A stretch of DNA of 64,000 nt from Tubulanus polymorphus (GCF_964204645.1 NC_134029.1:14002850-14066849), one strand, 5' to 3'; positions 47,051 to 57,831 are shown, counted from the stretch's first letter. Numbers and translations are program-made. Notes: generated by a model from the letters alone, not told the origin.

Positions 47051-47381
47051 TGTAGAGGTCCTTCTCAGCATGACCGATGTCCTCCGATGACAGCGACAGA
47101 CAAAGAACAACTACAACACACGATGACCAGACATCGTACCAACTTTATTATCGAAAGCGTCGACCACGCACGCCATGTACCCGGAAGTACTCAACATCAA
47201 TACAATTTTATTACAATTGACCTATTACAACGATAGATGGCGCTTGTATGTAATCAAGCCCACTACAATGCGCGCCGGGAAAAATAGCTTATCATTTCCA
47301 TGTGTTGAACACCACAACAGTGATTAAATTTACACGTTGTTTGTCATAAATTGCAATATCGCGATGGTTATTTGCCGCTAC
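47051..47381 (-). repeat. 3' LTR of the Gypsy element
   Basis: 331 bp, on the minus strand starting GTAGCGGCAAATAACC and ending GGACCTCTACA. It differs from the other LTR at two sites (GCATGACC for GCGTGACC, CGATGACC for CGACGACC). No polypurine tract precedes it; integrase coding sequence runs straight into it. Confidence 0.92.
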
Positions 47382-47875
47382 GATACTCCCCAATGACTAC
47401 ACGTAGCCTTCAAAAACTTCGAAACAAACTGGGAACCGTTGTCAGTTAACAACCGTGATGGTGGACCGAACCTGGTAAACACATCCCTCACGAGACATAT
47501 GGCTACTTCTTTCCCAGTTGCTCTTTTTAAAGGGAAAAACTCGACCCACTTAGAGAAATGATCTCGTACAACTAAAATATATTTATGACCTGAATATGAC
47601 TCAGGCAAGGGACCGACGAGATCAGCCGCCACCAATTCCCAGGGCGAGTTTGAAACTACAGACTCCATAGACCCAGCAGGTTTTCTATACTGAGGCTTAA
47701 TTTTTTGACAAACCTCGCAGCCTCTGACATAATTACGTATATCTTTTCCTACACCGATCCAATAGAAAAACTTGAGAACTCTCAACATTGTCTTTTTTCT
47801 ACCGAAATGACCAGCCGTGGGGCAATCATATATCTCCCTCACTACATGATACCTCAAAATATCAGGTACTACAAC
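47382..47875 (-). pseudogene. Gypsy integrase, C-terminally truncated
   Basis: It follows TAA at 47876-47878, which replaces a codon in the run ESGR-stop-VVVPDILRYHV. Visible parts: zinc-binding region (DCPTAGHFGRKKT and GCEVCQKIKPQ), catalytic core with VAADLVGPLP (first Asp) and LLTDNGSQFVS (second Asp). The frame ends at CSHWGV, where the LTR begins, so the catalytic Glu and C-terminal domain are missing. Confidence 0.85.
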
Positions 47876-48409
47876 TTATCTACCTGACTCCGTTATTCTA
47901 TAAAGATATTGCTCAAAAACACAGTTTTTGGAAAAATTCTTCAGCTTAGGAGATGCATGGTCGCCCTCACCATCTTGCAAATACTTTATGACCGAGCCCA
48001 AAAAAGGATCATCCAGTTGTAGCTGGACTAACTGATCCATTCCAGGAATTGGAAGATCAATAATAGGAAGTGGGACCCGATCCAGAGGATCAGCATCTCG
48101 TTTCTCGAGAAGACAATTCTTGCAATTAAAATCTAAATTCTCGGCCTCCTCTGGATCGATTCCCACACAAACATCATGATACCAATATTTACAAACATCG
48201 CACTGGATCCAATCTATCAAATCACCGGTAGGTTTAATACAATTATTGTCCTGACAAATATCATCACCGAATTCTACATTAATAACACCAACCGACAAAA
48301 CCGGATCGAACCTAGGATCCCTACTTAACGCATCAGGCACGACGTGGAGTTTTCCTTTTCTATACCTTATTTCGAAAAATCGAAATCCTGAACACGCAGT
48401 ACCCAACAA
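47876..48409 (-). pseudogene. Gypsy pol segment: end of RNase H, PHD finger, linker
   Basis: It begins after a frameshift (T-run near 48380): FEIRYRKGKLHVVPDALSRD is the end of the RNase H/connection region. From about 48260 to 48112 lies a PHD-type finger: ICQDNNC, WIQCDVCKYWYHDVC, then NCKNC, i.e. Cys4-His-Cys3 with the Trp-x-x-Cys pattern. The linker LDDPFLGSVIKYLQDGEG resembles the usual stretch before integrase. The PHD finger between RNase H and integrase could help target integration to modified histones, by analogy with integrase chromodomains. Confidence 0.8.
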
Positions 48410-49818
48410 TAAAGCCGGGACGATAAATTAGTCTTTGTAGTGAAAATCCACGTCAACGCCTGATGGTCAGTTACAACAGTAATGTGTCGCCCTTCAACTA
48501 GGGGTCGCCACTTTTCTAAGGCCCAAACGACCGCTAATATTTCTCTTTCTGTCGTACTATAGTTGCGCTCGGCAACATTTAATGTTCTACTACTAAAACC
48601 GATTGGCTTAAGGACTCCATCTTGAACCTGGTTCAGAGACGCACCCAGACCCACCCCACTCGCATCAGTATGTAATTCAAAATCAGCATCCGGATCCGGA
48701 TGAGTTAAGCAAGGGGCGGAGCAGATAAGGTCCTTAAGCCTGAGAAATGCACCTTCGCATTCAGTTGACCAACACCAACTAATTTCCTTTCTACGTAACT
48801 GAAAAAGCGGTTCAGCTATGGTGGAGCAATTTGGAATAAATTTGGAAAACCAACCCACCATTCCAAGGAAACGATCTAACTGTCGACGATTCGTAGTAGC
48901 AGGATAGTCCACGATAGCCTGAACCTTTTCCGGCCCAGCGGAAATACCGATTTCAGATACCCCGTGACCTACATACACTGTATCGGTCACAAAAAATCTA
49001 CTCTTTTCTAGACTTGCAGTAAGACCTGCCTCTCTCATACATTGTAACACTATTCTTAAATGCTCAAAGTGCTCCTCCCATGTGAGGGAATAAATAATGA
49101 TGTCGTCAAATTCGACCTCGCAAAATTTTCCGAGGCACCCGTGCTTTCTCAAAACCTTTTCCATGAGGCGCTGGAAGGTGGCAGGTCCATTTTTTACACC
49201 AAAAGGTAATACCTTGAATTGATACAGTTTCTCCCCCAAGGAGAAAGCGGTTAACTCTCTGTCTTCTTTCCGTAATGGCACCTGCCAAAATCCAGGCTTC
49301 ATGTCAAGCTTTGAGAAAACCCGGGCACCGTGCAAACGCAAAAGAATATCGTCGAGCTTTTTCATCGGATTAGCATCCGATTTAGTTTTTGCATTTAATT
49401 TTTGGTAGTCGACGCACATACGAAATTTTCCGTTAGGTTTCGGAACCATAACGATCGGACTCCGCCATGGTGATTTAGATTCTTCAATTACGCCGCTGCG
49501 TAACATTTCCGGAATCTGTTCTTCCGCTGCTCGACGTTTCGCAGGAGACAGATTATACGGTTTCTGCCTGACCGGGGCGTTGTCGTCCAAAACGATCTCG
49601 TGTTGTAAGACACGAGTTCTACCCAGAGAATAGCTAATAACGTCAGGAAATTCGCTCAATATCGCTTCAACGGCCTCGTGGCATTCAACGTCGGTAAACG
49701 GCTCAGCATCACGTCCACCGTCAATCCAGCTCTGTAGATAAAGTCTCTGCCAATCAAAACCGGAGTTGACATCGACTCCACGACGACACATTCCACACTC
49801 AGCGTCAGGCCACAGCAA
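48367..49818 (-). pseudogene. Gypsy reverse transcriptase and RNase H
   Basis: Order: KSPWRSPIVMVPKPNGKFRM, CVDYQKLNAKT, FSKLDMKPGFWQVPL (first catalytic Asp), FKVLPFGVKNGPATFQRLM, and VEFDDIIIYS, the YxDD-box equivalent with Phe before the two Asp. Then YVGHGVSEIGI, FLGMVGWFSKFIPNCS and RNase H with LHTDASGVGLGASL, STTEREILAVVWALEKW and VVTDHQALTW. The frame differs from the protease frame and overlaps it by about 160 bases without an obvious slippery heptamer. It ends at a frameshift in the T-run near 48380. Catalytic residues are all present. Confidence 0.9.
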
Positions 49819-49937
49819 CCAATGTCGAGCATGACGACACCCGACGGCGAGAAGGTGGAACCTTTAAACCATTGCAGAATGGTTTCGTTACGTTTCACTG
49901 GCTTTACGCACAGTTTTTTACACAAATCTTCGGTTAC
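49656..49937 (-). pseudogene. Gypsy protease, C-terminal part
   Basis: It continues in the gag frame after TAA 49938-49940. VTEDLCKKLCVKPVKRN is followed by TPVLIGRDFIYRAGLTVD, the conserved LIGRDF flap/C-terminal motif of retropepsins. The active-site DSGA lies before the stop, at the end of the gag frame. Confidence 0.8.
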
Positions 49938-51194
49938 TTACGTTACCGAAGCACCCGAATCCACCAAACCATGCATTGACGAAGTATTAACTTGAAGTTC
50001 GATTAATGGCCCTGGATCGGAAAACGACTTGTCCGGAACAAATTCACGCGCGTTCGCTCTTAAGGACGACGGACGATACCCTCCAACGGTAACAAATTTT
50101 ACCTCTTTGCGAACTGTTTCATCACGACGATTCGGTTCGTGACGATTTCGATCACTACGTTTCGGGCAATCACGACGTTTGTGCCCTAATTCACCGCAGT
50201 TGTAGCACGCATCGTTGTAACGATGAGAAACGCTAGGTTGTTTCTCCCAGCTACCCTGACGATCTCGATCTCTCGACGGTTTGTGTTCGAATTTCGAATC
50301 GAACCTTTTCCCTTCAATTTCCTTCTCCTCGCGAAGTAATTTCTTTTGAGTCGCGTAATCGTCAGCGAACATAGCAAGTTCACGCGCACTCAATTCATCT
50401 CGCTGTGAAAGTTTCATTCGAAGAGTTTCATCTCGAAGATTGGACAAAAACTGGTCGGAAACAAGTCTATCCTGAATTCTGACATATTCCGAATTTTCCA
50501 GTAGCGAATCTGACGGCGTCAACCAATATCTGGCATATTCTTCCAATCGCGCAACGAAATCTACGAACGTTTCGGAGTGACTTTTCGTTTCTCTACGGAA
50601 CTTCGGACGATACGCGGATGGTGTCAGTCGATATCTGACAAATATCGCATCCTTCACAGTTTTGTCGACCTTTCTATCAGCATCGCTTAACGAAAAATAC
50701 GCCCGCTGCGCCGGACCGGTCAGATACGGTTCCAACACGCTCGTTAAATCGCTCGAGGCAATTCTGTATCTATTCGCCAAATTCTCAAATATACGGAACC
50801 AGTGATGTATGTCATCGTTCTCAGACAGTTTAGTCATCTCTTTAATTATAGCAGGAGAATCCGGTGGCTGGCTTCGACTATTAGATACCAGCTTCTGTAC
50901 AGTCTCCAACAACGCTTCATTATCCTCGCGACGAGACGCCGAAAAATGTTCAAGTAGTCCTTTGAAGATCTTCTCGGTGTCAAGGAGAGACGACGACGGT
51001 GTAATAGGAGGGGTCGGTTCCCTCATCGCACTTAAGTCTGACAACGCATCGATCTTCTCTTCCTTCGTTTTCACGACACCGAGATCCAAATGGTTCACCT
51101 CACAAAGGGTTGTGAGATAGTCGTTCGTGTAACGACGCAATCCGGAAGCAACTTCTTCCTTCCGTGACATCTTCAACGACGCTGATGTCACCAA
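49938..51194 (-). CDS. Gypsy gag with zinc knuckle and protease N-terminus
   Basis: 418 codons. The N-terminal third is Ser/Glu-rich with a SAP-like start (EVASGLRRYTNDYLTTLCEV). The retrotransposon capsid region follows (HHWFRIFENLANRYRI, YLTGPAQRAYFSL, FVDFVARLEEYARYW, DQFLSNLRDETLRMKL). The zinc knuckle is CYNCGELGHKRRDC. The frame ends LVDSGASVT, the active-site loop of the aspartic protease, followed by TAA at 49938. Gag would form the particle and bind RNA. Confidence 0.88.
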   Translation of the reverse strand: MVTSASLKMSRKEEVASGLRRYTNDYLTTLCEVNHLDLGVVKTKEEKIDALSDLSAMREPTPPITPSSSLLDTEKIFKGLLEHFSASRREDNEALLETVQKLVSNSRSQPPDSPAIIKEMTKLSENDDIHHWFRIFENLANRYRIASSDLTSVLEPYLTGPAQRAYFSLSDADRKVDKTVKDAIFVRYRLTPSAYRPKFRRETKSHSETFVDFVARLEEYARYWLTPSDSLLENSEYVRIQDRLVSDQFLSNLRDETLRMKLSQRDELSARELAMFADDYATQKKLLREEKEIEGKRFDSKFEHKPSRDRDRQGSWEKQPSVSHRYNDACYNCGELGHKRRDCPKRSDRNRHEPNRRDETVRKEVKFVTVGGYRPSSLRANAREFVPDKSFSDPGPLIELQVNTSSMHGLVDSGASVT

Positions 51195-51925
51195 CCGAAC
51201 GAAACAACGATTAAAGGGGTAATCATTAAAACGAACCGACGATTATAAGGGTATAACCATCAAATCACGACAAATGTCACCGTTAAAACGAAACAACGAT
51301 TAAAGGAGTAATCATTAAAACATCACCGTTAAAACGAACCGACGATTATAAGGGTATAACCATCAAATCACGACTAATGTCACCGTTAAAACGAACCAAC
51401 GATTAAAGGAGTAATCGTTAAAACATCACCGTTAAAACGAACCGACGATTATAAGGGTATAGCCATCAAATCACGACAAATGTCACCGTTAAAACGAACC
51501 AACGATTAAAGGAGTAATCGTTAAAACATCACCGTTAAAACGAACCGACGATTATAAGGGAATAACCATCAAATCACGACAAATGTAACCGTTAAAACGA
51601 ACCAACGATTAAAGGGGTAATCATTAAAACATCACCGTTAAAACGAACCGACGATTATAAGGGTATAACCATCAAATCACGACAAATGTCACCGTTAAAA
51701 CGAACCAACGATTAAAGGAGTAATCGTTAAAACATCACCGTTAAAACGAACCGACGATTATAAGGGTATAACCATCAAATCACGACAGATGTCACCGTTA
51801 AAACGAACCAACGATTAAAGGAGTAATCGTTAAAACATCACCATTAAAACGAACCGACGATTATAAGGGTAAAACCATCAAATCACGACAAATGTCACCG
51901 TTAAAACGAACCAACGATTAAAGGA
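51190..51925 (-). repeat. 103-bp tandem repeats in the Gypsy leader
   Basis: ACGAACCGACGATTATAAGG recurs at 51231, 51334, 51437, 51540, 51643, 51746 and 51849: seven units spaced exactly 103 bp. They lie between the primer site and the gag start. Units are nearly identical. Confidence 0.95.
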
Positions 51926-52016
51926 GCATTGTTAACGAAAGGCGTAACCAGTCCACGTGCGACTGGGCTGGTCGTTTCGAAAACGCAAAAAAAAACCATG
52001 TCCACTTCGATAATTA

Positions 52017-52031
52017 CCACGTTGGGCGCCA
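52017..52031 (-). promoter_or_regulatory. Primer-binding site, tRNA-Lys type
   Basis: On the minus strand TGGCGCCCAACGTGG follows the 5' LTR by four bases. It matches the 3' end complement of tRNA-Lys(CUU-type), a primer used by several retroelements. Confidence 0.88.
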
Positions 52032-52035
52032 ATTT

Positions 52036-52366
52036 TGTAGAGGTCCTTCTCAGCGTGACCGATGTCCTCCGATGACAGCGACAGACAAAGAACAACTACA
52101 ACACACGACGACCAGACATCGTACCAACTTTATTATCGAAAGCGTCGACCACGCACGCCATGTACCCGGAAGTACTCAACATCAATACAATTTTATTACA
52201 ATTGACCTATTACAACGATAGATGGCGCTTGTATGTAATCAAGCCCACTACAATGCGCGCCGGGAAAAATAGCTTATCATTTCCATGTGTTGAACACCAC
52301 AACAGTGATTAAATTTACACGTTGTTTGTCATAAATTGCAATATCGCGATGGTTATTTGCCGCTAC
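52036..52366 (-). repeat. 5' LTR of the Gypsy element
   Basis: 331 bp, same length and boundaries as the left LTR, with two differences. In minus-strand orientation this LTR should carry the promoter. The outer flank is TGTAGTTTTTTGG; the other flank is TTTGTAATGC, so no target duplication is apparent. Confidence 0.92.
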
Positions 52367-52392
52367 TGTAGTTTTTTGGAATTGAATTGAGT

Positions 52393-52600
52393 GCCCTCGG
52401 TAGCTCAGTGAGATAAGGCGTGATGCTGTTGCATACACTATCAGTGCTAAGTGACTAGTGGGTTAGAGTCCTGCTGGCTGCTTACAGTGTGCGGACAACA
52501 CTTCAAAAGCGGTCCCGTCGTGAGCTTAAATGAACAATCCAATCTAGGATTAAAAACCAAGGTCCAAACGACGTAAACAAACAAAAAGACAAACAAGCAA
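52393..52600 (+). mobile_element. tRNA-derived SINE
   Basis: CCCTCGGTAGCTCAGTGAGA includes an A-box-like segment (52401-52412), and GGGTTAGAGTCCTGC at 52460-52474 is a B-box-like segment; spacing fits a tRNA. The body continues CTTACAGTGTGCGGACAACA and ends in an AAACAAACAAAAAGACAAAC tail. It was inserted 27 bp beyond the Gypsy LTR. Confidence 0.75.
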
Positions 52601-52949
52601 TCATCAGCCTGCCTCAGTGACACCAACGCCAACATCGCTCTCTGTGCGACATTTTGATGCATATGTTTGTCCGGTGTATCTACCTATCATGCATCAGAGT
52701 ATTTTGCATTCAGAAAAATTGTTTTGTTTTTGTTTTCTTTATTCAGCAATAGGGCCTAACAGTTCATGCAAAAAAACCAGTCAGTCGGGATTACCCTTGC
52801 AGTTGTACGTTGAATACGAATGTGTAGGCGAAAGTGCCGAAATTGTTGTATTAAATGGGTTTTTGTATACAAATCTTGATTGATATAAATCTCTTGGCTG
52901 GGACATGATGGAAAACATCAGAACTAGTTTTGTCTTTAACAAAATTACA
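52601..52949. other. Intron sequence, nothing recognised
   Basis: An 88-codon open frame (52617-52883) shows no motif; no element ends seen. Confidence 0.3.
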
Positions 52950-53238
52950 TTAACCCTTACAGTGCGTCTACACCGCAGTGCGGTGTATAAACCAGTGATG
53001 GATTTTGCTAGTACACCGCACTGCGGTGTATTGATTTAATTAGTAATTATCTCTCTTGAAAGATGGCAGCACCTGTCAAACATAGTGAAATATTAGTAAC
53101 TAACGATATACCGCGCCACCGTGTAGACGCACTATAGTGGTATTCTCGTTATTTAACACACTAGGGCCAAATTTTTCAAAAATTTTGAATTGTCTCCAGC
53201 ACTTTAGGGTATTAACTAGTCAGCACTGCAAGGGTTAA
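52950..53238. mobile_element. piggyBac-like MITE, second copy
   Basis: The element proper is 52954-53234, bounded by TTAA on both sides, with ends CCCTTACAGTGC and GCACTGCAAGGG. The interior matches the 4702 element (GATGGCAGCACCTGTCAAAC) but has an extra duplicated ACACCGCAGTGCGGTGTA word near the left end. Confidence 0.85.
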
Positions 53239-54035
53239 TGAGGTTTAACAATACAAATAGCGAAGGCTAAATTGTTCGGCACAGAAAAATGAAATTCATT
53301 CAATTCTTAAGTCTTGGGTCCTCCCTATCAACATCGTCATAGAACATTTTCCGGCAGATGTAAAACATTAACCACTTAATACCTTACCACGGTATAATCT
53401 ACCAATGCGTCAAAGCCTATGGGCCTCTTGTTTTGCTTTTCTTAATGCCCTTTTTGTAAAAAATGTTCAGTATAAATTGACAAAATTTCCTGTTGCTGCA
53501 AGTGCCTAGTCTTCTAGGAACCTGCAACCAGATTAGCTCCAATTTCTTATCAACAATTTATGGAACTAATTTGAAAGTTCACTGCAATTGCGAAGAGAAC
53601 ATCATGTGTATCAACAGCATATATACACAAATAGGTCGCAGAACCCCTCAGGTTTGAGCGTAATAAGGTGTATCAATCCGGATTTTTTTATAGTTTTAAG
53701 AGACAAAGATAAATTATGAGCTACGAAAAGAACAGTCCATTGGAAACCTCTGACTGTTAGTTCCTATGTATAGGAATGCGAATACTGAAGGGAACTTTAT
53801 TTTACACATTGAGCCATAATACACAAATGGCAGAATCCGCTTTATCCATATCAGGTTTATATGGTTTTTCAGCTTATACATTCACTGCGTTTAGTCCAAA
53901 TTCTTCTTTATATATTTCTCTAGTAAAATCATCAGTTAAAGTTATCGGTATTCCTTTGTAATTTTGTGGTCTAAATGTCCCTTTTTAAGGTTTTTTTACC
54001 TGGTTGATCAGAATCAAAAGAAGAGCATTCACTAG
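53239..54035. other. Intron sequence, nothing recognised
   Basis: No gene or repeat family supported. Confidence 0.35.
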
Positions 54036-54270
54036 TTGGTTTACCTTTGTTCGTGATAGTGGAGTTGGCATTGAGCCAATAATGTGTAATCGTGGTACGT
54101 TTCTTTATGTGAGCAATTGGTTCATTGTTCTCAGCCTAAAAGACATATTATTGATGCGATTGAAGACATGCCAAACCTCTGTCGCTTCGTTAAAATTGTC
54201 TGTAAACTGTTTTTGGTGGGAAAATTCTTAGCTCTTGCATACAAAATTGGAATGACCTTGATTGGGGGCC
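54036..54270 (+). mobile_element. Interspersed repeat family B, copy 3 (short)
   Basis: TTGGTTTACCTTTGTTCGTG to GACCTTGATTGGGGG matches the first ~235 bp of the family at about 80 percent, then stops. Confidence 0.6.
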
Positions 54271-55684
54271 ATCGTGGCTCGTTTGAGAGCGAACGGACTT
54301 TAGCCCTCCTGATTCTTTGAATGAAAATCATTTCACTAATTGAATTTAACCACAGAGATACCAGAAATCATATCCATAGTCAAATTTGGTATTTGACCTA
54401 GATATTCAAATTGTTGCACCAACACAACAATGGGTTTCAAGGGAATGCACGACCCCCAAAAATTCAAATATTTTTTTTCTTATTCTTGTGTTGTTATCCT
54501 ATCATTTAATATATGTACTTTTTCAACCATAGTAAATAATTGACATCGAATATTAGTAACTTCCCCAATTTGAATCTTAACTTACCTCCAAAATTTCACA
54601 CCTTCTCAAACCACCGACATCTTGGATGGTCATACAATCCATAAAAATGCCATCTCCATTTATCAATCCATAAGTAAACTAGAAGTGTTGCTTGTGAGCA
54701 GCAAAGGTTTCAAAAAGGTTATGTTTTGTCATTTAGGTATCCTAAGGAGGTTATATTTTATGTGTTGCACTCGTGCAACTTTGGGATCCAGGAAGAAAGA
54801 CACTCTAAATATTTGGATGGATATATGAAAGCTGTGGGTACTGGAGTGTGTAATGGGTAGTGTAGTGTGATCTGTGTGCATTTGTGGCCAGCACACAGAT
54901 CACATTGTTCATTGGGGTTTGGTCCAGGACTCGCGAGATTTTCAACAACACGGAAGTAACGTGTAATAAATGATGACTTGAATTGCATGACTACCTACCA
55001 CCCCTCATTATTGTTGGAAAACTATACGTTCGGCACTGACTAAAAATTAGAAATAACATTTTAGAAATGCCCAGAATTTTAACTTAGGTTCTTTCTCATT
55101 TTTATTTTACAATTGCGGTTGGTATAATCTTTTTTTAAACGGCCGTTAAGGCTTCATGTTTCGTCTGCAATTCACTGCAAATAGTTACGCAACTACGAAC
55201 ATTTCAGTGTTTTTGGCAGCTGTACACTCAATCGACACCGTTCGTGACTAGCTTCACTGTGGAATTATCATTAATTAACATCGCCATATCACATCATCAA
55301 CTTATATTGTGCCTTAAATCCCTAACAGCCGAAATAATTGAAATGTACACACGATTTCTATCATTGAAAATTGAGAGATTGGCCATGTTTGTGTTTGCTG
55401 CTTCGCGTAAATCCCGCGCGGTGGCGCAACCGCTCGGAGTGGGGCCGATACGTCTAGAGGGTTAAGTCCAGGCAGCTTCTCTCATAATGTTGTAGTGTTG
55501 GCTAGCAGCCTTGCCAGTGGTGGGCTTTGTATCATACTGATGTGTATACAAATTTAACTTTTAAGTTTGTGATTTTAAGTTATTTCTGATAAGTTCTTTC
55601 TTTTCTATCGTTTCAAGGTAAGTTTTTCACATTAAACATGTCAAAATTGCCTGTAAAATGTTTCACATGACTGGAAATAATGTA
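54271..55684. other. Intron sequence, nothing recognised
   Basis: About 1.4 kb without a supported gene. Around 54865-54910 an imperfect inverted repeat CTGTGTGCATTTGTGG / CCAGCACACAG is seen. Confidence 0.35.
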
Positions 55685-56144
55685 TTAACCCATTAGCACT
55701 AGACCTGCCTGTATCCGCCCTGCCTATTACTCCTCGAGACGCCCGAATCTGCCCTGGCACTTTTTTCGTATGCTGCATGAAAACGGTTTTAGTGCGATTC
55801 AAACCCAATAGCTTAAGATAAACTAGACACCCAAGTCCTTGAAATACCAAACAGAAATCAACATCCTCCTATTTCAATTTCGAGTTTTAACATGACACCG
55901 CTGATCGCTCACTTCAAATCCAAGTTTGTTTGGATGAATTTCGCGGGGTCCAAAAGGACACGATTTTGGTTGCCCACCTCATCAAATCTTACATCATAAG
56001 AAAGCCTTGACTATTTACTACAAAATAACACTAACTTGTAATGTATGGAAATTAACAGCAAATGTGCCATTCATTAGCGTGATGAACTTGGAATTTAGCT
56101 TGGATGACCCTACATAGTGCAATTCCTGAGTGCTAATGGGTTAA
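55685..56144. mobile_element. 452-bp piggyBac-like MITE, second family
   Basis: The element proper is 55689-56140. TTAA flanks both ends; ends CCCATTAGCAC and GTGCTAATGGG are perfect inverted copies. The interior differs from the 4702 family. Confidence 0.82.
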
Positions 56145-56422
56145 CTGATGATAAGATATTTCATGATTGATCCATCTTGATTTTTGTTTTCACATTCCTT
56201 TTGTTACAGTGGGAATGATAAAGTTCATTATTGCTGATATTGGAAAAATCCTATTTATTTTTTCCATCCTTGTTGTACTTAATATATTATTCTCCTTTCT
56301 TGGAGGATGGCAATCATGACATTAGGCGCCTGGATTTAATTCATAGTGTCATACTTGTGGAAAATCAAGTACGTAATAAATGACAGATAATGTTTTATGA
56401 ACACATGTGCATTCACTTTCAG

Positions 56423-56522
56423 GATATTACAGACCATGAACATCTCCGAAAATTGAAACATGAGAATTCAAGTTTAACGAATGAGAACAAACTGTTGAAA
56501 GAAAAATACAACCGAGCTACGA
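56423..56522 (+). CDS. Host gene exon 5, start of coiled coil
   Basis: The acceptor TTCACTTTCAG precedes GATATTACAGAC; the donor is GTACGT. Encoded DITDHEHLRKLKHENSSLTN followed by ENKLLKEKYNRAT has heptad-like leucines. It joins exon 4 in phase 0 and leaves at phase 1. Confidence 0.75.
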
Positions 56523-57322
56523 GTACGTTTCTTTCGGAAATAGTAAAATCCTGTTGCCTCTGTCCTCACATGTTGCCGCCTAGTGTTGAATTCTTTAGTT
56601 TGCTATTTTAGTCTCAATCGTAACTATTGTTAATTTTGAACTGTTGAACTGCCTTAGGCCTACTGTTCGTTGTGAACAGATAGAGAATTCATTTAAATGT
56701 CTTTGATCGAACTTGTTGCTAACAGGACCATATAGAAAGATGTTTTCTGGTTCTACTTCATGGGACATTTTTTTCAGGGGACATTATCTCCCTGGGACAT
56801 TTTTTCGGGGACATATTTTTCAGGGCATTTTTCCTAGGGGCATTATTTCCCGGGACATTTTTACCTACGTTCATTATGTCCCGTACGGATTGTGGAAAGA
56901 AGACCTTTTTCTTTGACAATAAAGTTTCTATACATACTAAACTAAAAAGATTGAATGTAACAAGTATCTCAATCCCAAATCCCTTCAAACTTAAAATTTT
57001 AATAAAATCAGCTTACGTTGTATTGTTGTCTCTCCAAATGTTCTTACTGTAAAGTTCACGTGAAATTAAGTCTAATTGACTGTCATTGAGTGTATATTAC
57101 TATAGACCGCATGTAGCTCATGAGCTGCACATGCTTTAGAATGTAATTAGCGGCACGGACAGGTGATGTCGAGAATGACAAAGTGCAGAAACCTGTTGCA
57201 CAGATGCTATAGCTGTGATCAAAAGCAGTATTATCAATTTACGTCCCTTTGTTTCATAGTCCATGAGTAAACTTAATCTGATGAGTGGACCTGCTTTTCT
57301 GAGTTAAGAATGTATTTTTCAG
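56523..57322. repeat. Intron 5 with degenerate GGGACA repeats
   Basis: At 56758-56885 about eight units of the form GGGACATTTTTTCAGG or GGGGCATTATTTCCC, 15-22 bp long, resemble the tract at 10300. The rest of the intron is unremarkable. Confidence 0.55.
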
Positions 57323-57510
57323 CGCGACTCCAGGAGTTAGAGGATCTTGTTGTAAACTTACAACAACATCTTGATCAGTTACTTGAAGATCATTCCTCAG
57401 AACTCTCCAGTTTAAGAAAAAAGTTACGTCAGGAGTTTGAGATAGAGAGAAATGATCTGAATAAGAAGATTCACCTACTCAACCAGGATAATGAGCAACT
57501 CGGAATTGAG
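57323..57510 (+). CDS. Host gene exon 6, coiled coil
   Basis: The acceptor is TATTTTTCAG, the donor GTAATT. Encodes TRLQELEDLVVNLQQHLDQL, LEDHSSELSSLRKKLRQEFE and RNDLNKKIHLLNQDNEQLG, a strong heptad pattern without Pro or Gly breaks. In phase with both neighbours. Confidence 0.82.
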
Positions 57511-57831
57511 GTAATTGATTTCAAATCATCTAGTTAGGTAAAGAACGATATATCATATAAACCTACTACAGTAAACATCGGGATTCAGCTCACAGGTTTT
57601 AACTAATCAAGTGTTTCCCATGAGTTATGTGAGGGTGTTTAAATTTGAAAATTTTGACTGAATTTCATAAAGATTGGAATCAAATAACTGCATTTTTAGG
57701 TTTCTTGCTAGCGTACGCCATGTCATTTTGATTATAATCTTTCGTGAATTATGTTTTTAAACTTTTTTTGTTGGTTTTAATCATGCCTTATTGTAGTGAT
57801 TATATCGTCTTTTGATGTATCTTGTAGGTAC

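Larger units (their letters stand above)
47051..52366 (-). mobile_element. Gypsy (Ty3-type) LTR retrotransposon, defective
   Basis: 5316 bp on the minus strand inside intron 4 of the host gene. Two 331-bp LTRs differ at only two positions (about 0.6 percent), so the insertion is young. Order from its 5' end: LTR, tRNA-Lys primer site, 103-bp tandem repeats in the leader, gag with zinc knuckle, protease, reverse transcriptase, RNase H, a PHD finger, integrase. Defects: stop codon in protease, frame change between protease and reverse transcriptase, frameshift at the end of RNase H, stop before integrase, and integrase cut off exactly at the LTR. No convincing target duplication is visible. It is a retrotransposon without an envelope gene. 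Confidence 0.9.

Noticed and set aside
49656-49818. Programmed frameshift between protease and reverse transcriptase
   Set aside because: The overlap has no slippery heptamer or obvious pseudoknot that I could see; simple indel damage is equally likely.
47051-52366. Target-site duplication TGTAG around the Gypsy element
   Set aside because: TGTAG on the left belongs to the LTR itself, as the internal copy of the LTR shows, so it is not a true duplication.
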